From NCBI RefSeq assembly GCF_025452195.1, contig NZ_CP104973.1, positions 62,001-126,000 of the forward strand: DNA of 64,000 nt, given 5' to 3'. This document shows, in pieces, positions 7,460 through 16,349 of this stretch; positions within the stretch are counted from its first letter, which is position 1, and every line of letters begins with the position of its first letter. Origin of the DNA: Phyllobacterium zundukense (GTDB lineage: Bacteria; Pseudomonadota; Alphaproteobacteria; Rhizobiales; Rhizobiaceae). Below the pieces are notes generated by a model, which was not told the DNA's origin, searched no databases, and worked only from the letters and a program-made list of their open reading frames with translations. The position numbers were made by a program, and so were the translations under genes.

Positions 7460-10312
7460 TTATCGCAGCGTAGCCAAAAGGTCGCTCGCTGCTCTAACAT
7501 CAGCAGTAGCGAGGCCCTCAACAGCCTGTTGGCATAATGGCTGCAACAACGCTCGCGCGCGGTCGGTCTGGCCGCGGTCGACATAAAGCTGAGCCAAATC
7601 GGTTCCGGCACGCAGTTCCCACGCGCGCGCGCCCTGACGTCGGCTTAGTTGTATTGATGACTGGAAACACCGCTCCGCTTCATCCACGCCGGCTTGCGGA
7701 GTTGTCAGAGAAAGATTGCCCTTCACACGCAACAACTCGGGCATATAGCAAAGATCGCCCCGTGACTCGACCAATGCGATCGTCGTTTCTGTCAGCGAGA
7801 AGGCTTCAGCAAACCGGTTCGTAGCTGCAAGGCCGTGAACGAGAGCGATATTGAGAGGCGTAGTGAGAAGTTCATATGGTGCTGCGTGAAGCTCGTCCAG
7901 CGCCGCTTGCAGACTTTCTACACCTGCATTTGCGTTGCCCCGACGTATCGCCAGTTCCCCCTTCAAACCACGTGCAACAGCGAGATACGGCCCGAGTGAA
8001 TTCGGTCTGGCACGAGAAAAGAGCCAATCGACGTATTGATCTGCACCCTCGAGGTCCCCTGTCCACAGCAACAATGAAGCAGCCCATATCAAAGCTATGG
8101 ATAGCGTCAACGGATGGTCTTTGTTTGCAGCTTCCGCAATTGTCTGGCGAACCAGCTCCGCTGCCTGGTCGGAATACCCTTGCAGCCACAGGTTCCTCGC
8201 AAGGATAGCGCCCGCCAGAATTCTGCCGTCGAAGCCAAGATAGATGGTGGCACGCGAAAAGGGCGGCCCAGGCTGCAATGCAGCCTCAAGCTCTGCGCGG
8301 GCTCCGTCAAGCTGTCCGCCAAGATGACGGGATATCCCCATCAAGGAATGAGCCAGTGTGATGGAGACCCTGTCATCAAGCGTTCCGGCTACAGTCGAGT
8401 AGTGGTTCGCATAGTTTAGCGCAGCTTTAAATTCTCCCGTGCGCAGGTGGAACATCTGAAGCGGGCCTAACACCTGGAGCTGATCAAGCGGCCCACCGCA
8501 TTCTTCGGCAATCGCGAAGCTCCGTTTCAGGGCAACTCGCGCCGCATCCTTTCCTCCTCGGGTGAACATCAAGGATACTCCCGAGGCTGCATGAAGATGC
8601 ATCTCCTCTCTTTCGTGGCCAATGGTGCCTTCCAGGGCCAGAATCGCCCGCTCCGACCAACGATGACATTCGGTAAGAAGAGACATTGACAGAAAAACCG
8701 GAGCGGCCGCCACGGCGAGTCGTATCCCGATTTCAATGCCGTCACCATCGAAACAGGATTCGACAGCCGCTCTCACATTGGAAAGACCAGCCAGATACAG
8801 CGCCCGCTGTGCCGCGCTCCCCAAAGTCGGCCACTCGGCCCCGGTTTCCTCCAGCCACAAAAGGTAGTAGGTCGCGTGACGTTCCGTCAGGTCAGACAGT
8901 TCTGTCTCGTCAGTGCTCGCTTCGAGGGCGTAGGCCCGCGTTGTGTCCAGGAGACGGTACCGCATTGTGGCCCCAACCGGCGCAGTCGCGACCATCGACT
9001 TGGCCACAAGGCTATCGACAATACCAAAAACAAGGGTTTGACCGATCCTCGGACTTGTCACAACCGCCAAGGCAGCCTCAATTGTAAAATGCCCGACGAA
9101 CACGGCAAGGCGGTGAAGCACCGTACGCTCCATTTGGGAGAGGAGCTGATAACTCCATTCCATGGTGGCCTGTAACGTCTGCTGGCGCTGAGGTGCGGTG
9201 CGCTGTCCCTGCCACCACAATGTCAGGCGATGATCAAGAAGCGCGGCCGTTTTTTCGAGACCAAGGCCGCCGACCCGAGCAGCGGCTAGTTCAATCGCCA
9301 GCGGAACTCCATCGAGCTTCCGACAGATGCTTGCTACGATTGCTGCATCCGCGTCGCTGAGCTCAAGCCGGGCACCGCTGGAATTCGCCCTCTCCACAAA
9401 CAACTGGGTTGCAGCGAACGTTTGGGCAACGGCTGCGGTGAGCCCCGGATCGTCCGGTGGGCAGGTGAGCGTTGTCAGTTTGTGGACGTGTTCCCCTTCG
9501 ATTCTCATGGCTTCGCGACTGGTTGCCAAAATGTGGACCTGTGGTGCAACCATATAGATGCGGGACGACAATGCAGCGACTGACTCTATGACATGTTCGC
9601 AGGTATCGAGGATCAGGAGGACCCGCTTGTCTGCCAGATAGGCACTTAAACTGGATACGGCGTCATCAGACTGCACTGATAACCCCAATATGGAAGCTAC
9701 CGTCGTCGCCACAAAGGCCGGGTCGCTCAGCGCCCCAAGATCAATGAAATGGACAGCACCCGCGAAAGCTTCGGCCAGATCATGCCCCAGAGCCACCGCA
9801 ACGGTGGTTTTGCCGACGCCGCCGGCTCCCAGTATTGTAACAAAACGCGTAGCCAGTACTTGAGCTGACAGGGTACGCGTCTCATCGTCCCGCCCCACCA
9901 TTCGATTCAATCGGCTTGGCAGGTTGGCACGAGTAAAATCATCGGAACCCTCACGGCGTATTGTGCTCTGGTCGCTTGAACGCGAAATCGATCCGACGAA
10001 ACAGTAGCCGCGTCCTGTCAGGGTTGCGATATATCGGGCCCCCTCCTTTCCGTCAGCCAGCGCTTTGCGCAGGTTGGCCATATGAAACCGCAGGCTGCCT
10101 TCCTCCACCGTGACGTCGGGCCAGGCGCGGGTTAACAGGTCTTTTTTACTGAGAGTTACGTTGGGCCGGGAGGCCAAAGCGATCAGGATGTCGAGGGCAC
10201 GCGCGCCAAGCTCGACGGGGACACCGTCTTTGGTGAGAAGCCGTTTCCTTGCGGCCAGGATGAAAGGGCCAAATATTATTTCATCCCCACTCGTCATCGT
10301 CTCGTCTCTCAT
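7460..10312 (-). CDS. Winged-helix / STAND ATPase / TPR regulator
   Basis: 950 residues from the ATG at 10312, which has GAGGGA 5 bases upstream; the frame opens 7 codons earlier. Residues 10-108 are an OmpR/CadC-type winged helix (ends in the ATLTGRGYCFVG wing). Residues about 135-420 form an NTPase with Walker A GAGGVGKTT at 162-170 and Walker B LLILDTCEHV near 232-241, in the style of AAA_16/NB-ARC STAND ATPases. The C-terminal half (about 540-940) is helical with repeated TPR-like hairpins. Such proteins act as ligand- or partner-gated transcription switches. It diverges from the epoxide hydrolase/Ohr block, its likely target. Signal unknown. Confidence 0.85.
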   Translation of the reverse strand: MRDETMTSGDEIIFGPFILAARKRLLTKDGVPVELGARALDILIALASRPNVTLSKKDLLTRAWPDVTVEEGSLRFHMANLRKALADGKEGARYIATLTGRGYCFVGSISRSSDQSTIRREGSDDFTRANLPSRLNRMVGRDDETRTLSAQVLATRFVTILGAGGVGKTTVAVALGHDLAEAFAGAVHFIDLGALSDPAFVATTVASILGLSVQSDDAVSSLSAYLADKRVLLILDTCEHVIESVAALSSRIYMVAPQVHILATSREAMRIEGEHVHKLTTLTCPPDDPGLTAAVAQTFAATQLFVERANSSGARLELSDADAAIVASICRKLDGVPLAIELAAARVGGLGLEKTAALLDHRLTLWWQGQRTAPQRQQTLQATMEWSYQLLSQMERTVLHRLAVFVGHFTIEAALAVVTSPRIGQTLVFGIVDSLVAKSMVATAPVGATMRYRLLDTTRAYALEASTDETELSDLTERHATYYLLWLEETGAEWPTLGSAAQRALYLAGLSNVRAAVESCFDGDGIEIGIRLAVAAAPVFLSMSLLTECHRWSERAILALEGTIGHEREEMHLHAASGVSLMFTRGGKDAARVALKRSFAIAEECGGPLDQLQVLGPLQMFHLRTGEFKAALNYANHYSTVAGTLDDRVSITLAHSLMGISRHLGGQLDGARAELEAALQPGPPFSRATIYLGFDGRILAGAILARNLWLQGYSDQAAELVRQTIAEAANKDHPLTLSIALIWAASLLLWTGDLEGADQYVDWLFSRARPNSLGPYLAVARGLKGELAIRRGNANAGVESLQAALDELHAAPYELLTTPLNIALVHGLAATNRFAEAFSLTETTIALVESRGDLCYMPELLRVKGNLSLTTPQAGVDEAERCFQSSIQLSRRQGARAWELRAGTDLAQLYVDRGQTDRARALLQPLCQQAVEGLATADVRAASDLLATLR

Positions 10313-10504
10313 GCCATCCCTCGCGGCCAACAACTCATCGCCCCATGGTTCGATAGGACATCCGCGCCGAAGCGTCGGAATTAAGGATCATCCGGAACGC
10401 TGCTGCTCGCAGCAGCTAACAGAACATAACAGCGCATAACGGGCGTTTCTTGTGGCCTCAATCTAAATGTTTTCACAGAAATCGCTTTTTTGAGGAGTAT
10501 CGTC

Positions 10505-11779
10505 ATGCCCGTATCATCACTATTGCCGACGCGGCGTCATTTTTTGATCGGCTCAGCTGCCGCGGGGGCCCTGAGCATACTTCCGGCGCGCGTGCGCGCA
10601 TCGGTCAAGAACGATGCGATCCGTCCTTTCCGGGTCGACGTTCCGGACCAGGCGCTTGCCGATCTGCGCCAGCGACTGGTGATGACACGCTTGCCTGCCC
10701 GGGAGACCGTCATTGACCAGTCCCAAGGCGTGCAACTCGCCAAGCTTCAGGAGATGTTGCACTACTGGGCAACGGATTACGACTGGCGGAAGATTGAGGC
10801 GAAGCTCAACGCCCTCCCCATGTTCGTGACCGAAATCGATGGCCTCGATATTCATTTCATCCACGTTCGTTCCCCCCATGAGAACGCCCTGCCGATGATC
10901 ATGACGCACGGCTGGCCCGGGTCGATCCTGGAGATGATCAAGGTGATCGGGCCACTCACTGACCCGACAGCGCATGGCGGCAGCGCCGACGACGCGTTCC
11001 ATCTTGTCGTGCCCTCGATCCCCGGCTTCGGCTTCTCGGGAAAACCAACGGCGACGGGTTGGGGCTCGGATCATATCGGCCGGGCATGGGCAACGCTCAT
11101 GCAGCGATTGGGATATGACCGCTACGTGTCACAGGGCGGTGACTGCGGCTCCGTCATCTCGCACCGCATGGCGCTGCAGAATGTACCGGGCCTGATCGGC
11201 ATTCACGTCAATATGCCCGGGACTGTCCCGAAAGAGATTGCGTCCATCCTTACTGCAGGTGGACCGGCTCCAGATAATCTGAACGAAAAGGAAAAAGCAG
11301 CTTTCAAGGCACTTGATACCTTTTACAAAGACAGCTCCGGCTATGCGGCCATGATGGTGACCCGGCCGCAGACAATTGGTTATTCGCTGGTGGATTCACC
11401 TGCCGGCCTCGCTGCATGGATCTATGAGAAATTCGCTACGTGGACATACAGCGATGGTGATCCGGAGAAGGTACTGACCCGCGACGAAATGCTCGATGAT
11501 ATCTCGCTTTATTGGCTGACGGGTACCGGAGCCTCAGCCGCGCAAATCTATTGGGAAGACCATTCCAACAATTTCAACGCCGTCGACATCGCAACGATGC
11601 CTGTGGCCGTGAGCGTCTTTCCCGGTGAGATTTATTGCGCGCCGCGGACCTGGGCTCAGCGTTGTTACCACAACCTCATCTATTTCAACGAGGTCGAGGA
11701 CGGCGGTCATTTTGCCGCTTGGGAGCAACCACGGCTCTTCACCCAAGAGGTGCGAAACGCGTTCAGGTCGCTGCGCTGA
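10505..11779 (+). CDS. Exported epoxide hydrolase family alpha/beta hydrolase
   Basis: 424 residues from the ATG at 10505 after GAGGAG. A twin-arginine signal (TRRHFLIG, then an alanine-rich helix ending near ARVRAS) predicts Tat export. Residues about 40-150 match the epoxide hydrolase N-terminal (EHN) domain. The hydrolase core has the oxyanion motif HGWPGS, the nucleophile aspartate in QGGDCGS, and a C-terminal base in DGGHFAAWEQP. Epoxide hydrolases with this arrangement open epoxides through an aspartyl ester. It leads a same-strand run with Ohr, another exported hydrolase, cytochrome P460, an SDR and a third hydrolase. Physiological substrate unknown. Confidence 0.88.
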   Translation: MPVSSLLPTRRHFLIGSAAAGALSILPARVRASVKNDAIRPFRVDVPDQALADLRQRLVMTRLPARETVIDQSQGVQLAKLQEMLHYWATDYDWRKIEAKLNALPMFVTEIDGLDIHFIHVRSPHENALPMIMTHGWPGSILEMIKVIGPLTDPTAHGGSADDAFHLVVPSIPGFGFSGKPTATGWGSDHIGRAWATLMQRLGYDRYVSQGGDCGSVISHRMALQNVPGLIGIHVNMPGTVPKEIASILTAGGPAPDNLNEKEKAAFKALDTFYKDSSGYAAMMVTRPQTIGYSLVDSPAGLAAWIYEKFATWTYSDGDPEKVLTRDEMLDDISLYWLTGTGASAAQIYWEDHSNNFNAVDIATMPVAVSVFPGEIYCAPRTWAQRCYHNLIYFNEVEDGGHFAAWEQPRLFTQEVRNAFRSLR

Positions 11780-11804
11780 TGACCGGTATCTCTGAGGAAA
11801 TCAT

Positions 11805-12248
11805 ATGATGAACCAGCATGAGACGTTGCTCTATACCGCCAAGGTCCGCACGACCGGCGGGCGTGAAAACGGCAAGTCCCGCAGTTCTGATGGCCGACTG
11901 GACATCAGGCTTTCGGTTCCCGGTATCCCAGGCAGCGGCACCAATCCCGAACAGCTGTTTGCCGCTGGCTGGTCAGCTTGTTTCGAAGGGGCGATTCAGA
12001 TTGAAGCCAAGCGGACGAAGATCGCACTTCCGGCAGACCTGGCGATTGACGCCGAGGTGGATTTGAATGTCTCGGGCGGCGCATATTTTCTCCGCGTCCG
12101 CCTGAACGTCAGCCTGCCTGGCATCGAGGACGACGTCGCCCGCGCCTTGCTGAATGCCGCCCATCAGACGTGCCCGTATTCCAGGGCTACGCGCGGCAAC
12201 ATCGATGTCGCAATCAATCTGGTCAAAATTACCCCCAATCAAGCCTGA
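11805..12248 (+). CDS. Organic hydroperoxide resistance protein (Ohr/OsmC family)
   Basis: 147 residues, full length for Ohr. The two redox cysteines are present: C59 in GWSACFEGA and C123 in HQTCPYSRAT, together with the N-terminal TGGR arginine that activates the catalytic thiol. Ohr reduces organic and lipid hydroperoxides in the cytoplasm using dihydrolipoamide. It starts 25 bases after the epoxide hydrolase. A GAGGAAATC ribosome site precedes two adjacent ATG codons (11805 and 11808). No MarR-type ohrR lies beside it; the STAND regulator or the TetR at 15724 may control it. Confidence 0.92.
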   Translation: MMNQHETLLYTAKVRTTGGRENGKSRSSDGRLDIRLSVPGIPGSGTNPEQLFAAGWSACFEGAIQIEAKRTKIALPADLAIDAEVDLNVSGGAYFLRVRLNVSLPGIEDDVARALLNAAHQTCPYSRATRGNIDVAINLVKITPNQA

Positions 12249-12272
12249 TGCATACTTGAAGGAAATCCAGAT

Positions 12273-13352
12273 ATGGCCACCAGCAAAACCTCTGAACCTA
12301 TCAATCACACTCGCCGACGCTTTCTTGGGACAACGGCCGCAGCTATTGCCGTTGCCGAACTCGCCATCACCGGGACTGCAAACGCCCAGGCCCAGAAGAC
12401 AACGCCAAGGCTCTCGGCTACTGTCCCTGCGCCGCGCATATCTTTCCGCTCGCTGAGACAGATCGAGGCCGGTGACTTGAATGTAGGGTATGCCGAAGAC
12501 GGTCCCGCCGACGGATCTCCAGTCATTCTTCTGCACGGCTGGCCATACGACATCCACAGCTACGTCGATGTCGCTGCAATTCTGGCATCGGCTGGGTACC
12601 GGGTCATCGTCCCCCACTTGCGCGGCCATGGCACCACACACTTTCTATCGGCTGAAACGGTCCGGAACGGCCAGCAAGCGGTGATCGCCGCCGATGTCAT
12701 CGCCTTGATGGATGCTCTCGCGATTAAAAAAGCAGTGATCGGCGGTTTTGATTGGGGTGCAAGGACGGCCAACATCGTGGCGGCGCTCTGGCCCGAGCGC
12801 TGCAAGGCCATGGTCTCCGTCAGCGGTTATCTCATCGGGAGCCAGGAGGCAAACAAAATGCCACTGCCGCCCGAAGCCGAGCTCGCATGGTGGTATCAGT
12901 TCTACTTTGCCACCGAGCGAGGCAGGGCCGGTTACGAGAAATACACGCGGGATTTTGCCAAGCTTATCTGGCGGCTCGCATCGCCGCTGTGGAAGTTCGA
13001 CGATGCCGTCTTTGACCGCAGCGCTGCTGCCTTTGACAATCCGGATCATGTCGCCATCGTACTGCATAATTATCGCTGGCGGCTTGGCTTGGCTGAAGGC
13101 GAGTCCAAGTATGACGATCTTGAAAAGCACCTGGCCCAAGGTCCCATCATTACGGTGCCAACCATAACCCTCGAGGGCGACGCCAACGGGGCACCTCATC
13201 CCGACGCCAGCACCTATTCCAAGAAGTTTTCCGGCAAATATGAACACCGCGTATTAACAGGTGGCATCGGCCACAATCTGCCTCAAGAAGCGCCGCACCC
13301 TTTCGCCGAGGCTATCATCGACGTCGATGGTTTCGAGGAGGTTGCCCCATGA
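12273..13352 (+). CDS. Tat-exported alpha/beta hydrolase (epoxide hydrolase/dehalogenase-like)
   Basis: 359 residues. A Tat signal (HTRRRFLGTTAAAIAVAE, cleavage near TANAQ) is followed by an alpha/beta hydrolase: oxyanion HGWP at 89-92, nucleophile D160 in GGFDWG, and histidine in GGIGHNLPQEAP near the end. An aspartate nucleophile places it with epoxide hydrolases and haloacid or haloalkane dehalogenases, not esterases. GAAGGAAA precedes the start. Its last codon overlaps the start of the cytochrome gene (ATGA), so the two are translationally coupled. Substrate unknown. Confidence 0.85.
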   Translation: MATSKTSEPINHTRRRFLGTTAAAIAVAELAITGTANAQAQKTTPRLSATVPAPRISFRSLRQIEAGDLNVGYAEDGPADGSPVILLHGWPYDIHSYVDVAAILASAGYRVIVPHLRGHGTTHFLSAETVRNGQQAVIAADVIALMDALAIKKAVIGGFDWGARTANIVAALWPERCKAMVSVSGYLIGSQEANKMPLPPEAELAWWYQFYFATERGRAGYEKYTRDFAKLIWRLASPLWKFDDAVFDRSAAAFDNPDHVAIVLHNYRWRLGLAEGESKYDDLEKHLAQGPIITVPTITLEGDANGAPHPDASTYSKKFSGKYEHRVLTGGIGHNLPQEAPHPFAEAIIDVDGFEEVAP

Positions 13353-13858
13353 AAGCTGGTCATTTGGCGTTTCTTGCCGTCGTAGCGGGGTCAGCAATCG
13401 CGGCAGTTGCGGCCGCGGCAGACGGTGATCCGGATGCGCGAATAGCGTCTCCGATCTACGGCGTCACTATTCCCGAAAGCTATCGGCAATGGGAGCTGAT
13501 CGCGCCAGCCCAGGAAGGCGAACCCCTCAATGAGCTTCGGGCGGTACTCGGGAACGCGATTGCGGTGAATGCGTATCGCGAGGGGAAACTTCCTTTCCCC
13601 GACGGGACCATCCTGACGAAGCTCGCCTGGAAGCATGTTCAGTCGCCCGAATTCGCACCAGCCTCCATTCCCGGCGCTGCGACGACTGTCCAGATCATGG
13701 TGAAGGATTCAAAGAAATACCCGGCCACCGGCGGCTGGGGATTTGGCCGGTTTGTGAACGGCAAACCTGTCGACGCAGCCCAGCATGAAACCTGTTTCGC
13801 CTGTCATCAGGCGCTCGTGAAAGATCACGACTTCGTCTTTACGCGGTTTGCACCCTAG
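13349..13858 (+). CDS. Cytochrome P460 family protein
   Basis: 169 residues with an N-terminal Sec signal (hydrophobic to about residue 24, then ADGDPD). The body contains YRQWELIAP and the mono-haem site CFACH at about 150-154 followed by KDHDFVFTRF, typical of the P460/cytochrome c'-beta group. Family members bind c-type haem covalently in the periplasm; in ammonia oxidisers a lysine cross-link lets them oxidise hydroxylamine, but most relatives lack known function. Coupled by a 4-base overlap to the exported hydrolase upstream, so it may deliver or remove electrons in the same compartment. Confidence 0.82.
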   Translation: MKAGHLAFLAVVAGSAIAAVAAAADGDPDARIASPIYGVTIPESYRQWELIAPAQEGEPLNELRAVLGNAIAVNAYREGKLPFPDGTILTKLAWKHVQSPEFAPASIPGAATTVQIMVKDSKKYPATGGWGFGRFVNGKPVDAAQHETCFACHQALVKDHDFVFTRFAP

Positions 13859-13891
13859 TCAGCCCGGGCTTTACCTGAGGAGAAGGATTTC

Positions 13892-14746
13892 ATGTCGCAA
13901 CGGTGGTTCATAACTGGCAGCTCGCGCGGTATCGGTCGGGCCCTGTCAGAAGCCGTGCTCAACGCCGGTCATCGTCTCGTCGCCAGCGCGCGGGAACCCG
14001 CACTGCTGTCTGACCTTGAGGAGCGCTATGGAGATGCGGTCAGAACTGCTGCGCTCGATGTGACGGATCCAGTCGCCGCGGAGGCGGCCATGCGCATCGC
14101 CAGCGATAACTTCGGGGGGATCGATGTCCTCGTGAACAATGCCGGATACGGCAACATCAATTCTGTCGAAGATACCGACCTCGATGACTTTCGCAGGCAA
14201 ATCGAAACCAACTTGTTCGGAACGATCATCGTTACCAAAGCTGCTATTCCTTTAATGAGAAAACAGCACGCCGGCCATATCATCCAATTCTCGTCAGTGG
14301 GTGGCCGGATCGGCGCTCCGGGCCGTGCACCCTACTCCGCCGCCAAATGGGGTGTCGAGGGCTTCTCTGAAGTTCTCGTCCGGGAGATGGAGTTGATAGG
14401 CGTCAAGGTCACCATCATCGAGCCCGGTGGTTTCCGCACCGACTTCGCTGGATCTTCGACCGAACTGAGTGAAGGTCGCCCCGAATACGACGCAGTTGTC
14501 GGTCGAGCGGCGAGCACGCAGCGTGAATTGAACGGGCGGCAGCCGGGCGATCCATCACGCGCCGCCCAGGTCATACTTGAGGTCGCCGCAATGTGTAAGC
14601 CGCCGTTGCGGCTGCCGCTTGGAAGCGATGCGCTGGCAGCCATCGAGCAGGCTGATCGGGCAAAGCTGGAAGAACTGGAACACTGGCGGGCCCTTAGTGT
14701 ATCCACCGACTATCCGCCGGCCAAGTCTGATTCACCACCGGCTTGA
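13892..14746 (+). CDS. SDR family oxidoreductase
   Basis: 284 residues, classical short-chain dehydrogenase: nucleotide-binding TGSSRGIG at 8-15, NNAGYG at 82-87, catalytic serine near 134, tyrosine and lysine in YSAAK at 148-152. The arginine at 12 suggests NADP(H). GGAGAAGG ribosome site before the ATG; 33 bases after the cytochrome gene on the same strand. The C-terminal extension of about 90 residues is typical of the SDR subgroup annotated as oxidoreductase/SDR family NAD(P)-dependent. Likely cytoplasmic; substrate unknown. Confidence 0.88.
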   Translation: MSQRWFITGSSRGIGRALSEAVLNAGHRLVASAREPALLSDLEERYGDAVRTAALDVTDPVAAEAAMRIASDNFGGIDVLVNNAGYGNINSVEDTDLDDFRRQIETNLFGTIIVTKAAIPLMRKQHAGHIIQFSSVGGRIGAPGRAPYSAAKWGVEGFSEVLVREMELIGVKVTIIEPGGFRTDFAGSSTELSEGRPEYDAVVGRAASTQRELNGRQPGDPSRAAQVILEVAAMCKPPLRLPLGSDALAAIEQADRAKLEELEHWRALSVSTDYPPAKSDSPPA

Positions 14747-14797
14747 GCGTAAGTAAACTTGAGCGGCCCTGTAAATATGTCAAAAAGGAAAATTCAA

Positions 14798-15577
14798 ATG
14801 AACAAGTTATTAGCGGCACTCGCGATGGCGGGGGTTCTGTTGAGCGGTTTGCAGGCGCATGCACAGCAGCCTGCTAAACCAACGATCGTCCTTGTGCACG
14901 GGGCATTCGCCGATACGTCGAGCTGGAACGGCGTCATCAAAATACTTGAGAAAGACGGCTATCCGATATTGGCAGCCGCCAATCCCCTTCGCGGCGTCGC
15001 GAGCGATGCGGGTTACATTTCCGATATTGTGAGCAGCATCAAATCGCCCGTCGTTTTGGTCGGCCATTCCTATGGCGGTAGCGTCGTCAGTTCGGCGGCA
15101 AACGGCCATGACAACGTGAAGGCCCTGGTCTATGTCAGCGCGTTTGCGCCCGAAGCGGGTGAAACCGCCGTTGGACTGACGGGAAAATTCCCCGGGAGCA
15201 CGCTCGGTCCGACGCTCGCTCCGCCCGTGAAGCTCTCCGGCGGTGGCACCGACCTGTACATTCAGCAGGACAAGTTCCACGTGCAGTTTGCGGCAGACGT
15301 ACCCGAGGTCGATGCCAAACTAATGGCTGCAACACAACGACCGGTGACAGAATCCGCCCTGAATGAGGCCTCGGGCGACCCAGCCTGGAAACATATTTCG
15401 TCTTGGTTCATCTACGGCGACAAAGACAAGAATATACCGCCGCAGTCGCTGGCATTCATGGCAGAGCGGGCGCATTCGCGCCAGACCGTCGTCGTCAAAG
15501 GTGCTTCGCATGTGGTGATGGTCTCAAATCCAGAACCGGTTGCGCGGCTGATTGAGAGCGCGGCCGTGGGCAAATAG
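14798..15577 (+). CDS. Secreted alpha/beta hydrolase
   Basis: 259 residues from the ATG at 14798, preceded by AAAAGGA; the frame is open to 14759 but those codons precede the ribosome site. A Sec signal peptide ends at AHAQQ (about 23-25). Oxyanion loop HGAFADTSSW, nucleophile serine in GHSYGGS, acid in GDKDKNIPP and base in GASHVVMVSNPE form a complete triad. This subgroup (alpha/beta hydrolase with HGAFAD) includes salicylate-ester-esterase-like and uncharacterised bacterial proteins. Last gene of the run; a strong hairpin follows at 15605. Confidence 0.87.
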   Translation: MNKLLAALAMAGVLLSGLQAHAQQPAKPTIVLVHGAFADTSSWNGVIKILEKDGYPILAAANPLRGVASDAGYISDIVSSIKSPVVLVGHSYGGSVVSSAANGHDNVKALVYVSAFAPEAGETAVGLTGKFPGSTLGPTLAPPVKLSGGGTDLYIQQDKFHVQFAADVPEVDAKLMAATQRPVTESALNEASGDPAWKHISSWFIYGDKDKNIPPQSLAFMAERAHSRQTVVVKGASHVVMVSNPEPVARLIESAAVGK

Positions 15578-15604
15578 CTGGCCTCCCGGCGCGAACCGTC
15601 TCAG

Positions 15605-15630
15605 AAGGGCAGCATTGTGATGCTGCCCTT
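15605..15630 (+). terminator. Hairpin terminator after the hydrolase run
   Basis: AAGGGCAGCAT and ATGCTGCCCTT form an 11-base perfect stem with a 4-base loop, 28 bases after the last stop codon. The following bases are only weakly T-rich, so it may be bidirectional or partly Rho-assisted. Confidence 0.6.
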
Positions 15631-15723
15631 GTACTTGCCTGATGATGGGCCATGCAGCGTTTTCTATGCCGGTCCAGTTTACTTCACAGCGTCATTCTTG
15701 ACAGATCGTTCCATTATTCCTAG

Positions 15724-16299
15724 ATGAGGCTTATGGCACGAACTAAGGAATTCGACAAAGAACAGGTGCTGGACGCAGCAATCGACGTGTTTCGCGAGCA
15801 TGGCTTCGACGGCACATCCACGGACATGCTTGTGCGCGCCATGAAGATCGGGAGGCAGAGCCTATACGACACCTTCGGCGACAAGTGGAAGCTTTACTGC
15901 CTCGCCGTGGAGCGCTACTCGACAGAAGAAACCAATGCACACCTCGTAATGCTGCGCAAGGAACCGCGCGCGGTGGATAGTATCCGGGCGATGATAGAGC
16001 GCGTGGTAAAAACAGCGGAGCAAGCCTGCCTCGGCATCAATTCGATTTGCGAATTCGGCCAAAGCCGACCAGAACTCACATACATTTATCAAACCGCGGA
16101 CCGACGTTTGATGCGCGCCACGCGCCAGCGCTTGGAAGAAGCTCAAGCCGCAGGCGATATAAGCAGAACTTTGTCCTCCGGCGCGATGGCAGATTTCCTT
16201 TTTGCGAGCGTCGCGGGCATCCGCATCGCCGCACGCAGCGGCGCAAGTCGAAAGCAATTGAAATCCCTCGGACGTCTGGCGCTTCGCGCGATTGAGTAG
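15724..16299 (+). CDS. TetR/AcrR family transcriptional regulator
   Basis: 191 residues; an in-frame ATG at 15733 (MARTKEF) is the more usual start. N-terminal HTH at about 20-50: VLDAAIDVFREHGFDGTS followed by GRQSLYDTFGDK. The ligand-binding half contains a conserved C residue in EQACLGINS and matches the TetR_C subgroup with HTH TetR of the AefR/PsrA-like type. It lies 50 bases before the quinone oxidoreductase in the same direction, so that gene is its most likely target. Whether it also controls the oxidative-stress block upstream is unknown. Confidence 0.85.
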   Translation: MRLMARTKEFDKEQVLDAAIDVFREHGFDGTSTDMLVRAMKIGRQSLYDTFGDKWKLYCLAVERYSTEETNAHLVMLRKEPRAVDSIRAMIERVVKTAEQACLGINSICEFGQSRPELTYIYQTADRRLMRATRQRLEEAQAAGDISRTLSSGAMADFLFASVAGIRIAARSGASRKQLKSLGRLALRAIE

Positions 16300-16349
16300 G
16301 TAAAAATTTTGGCCATTTTTGGAACAATCAGTCAAGAAAAGGAGAGGCT

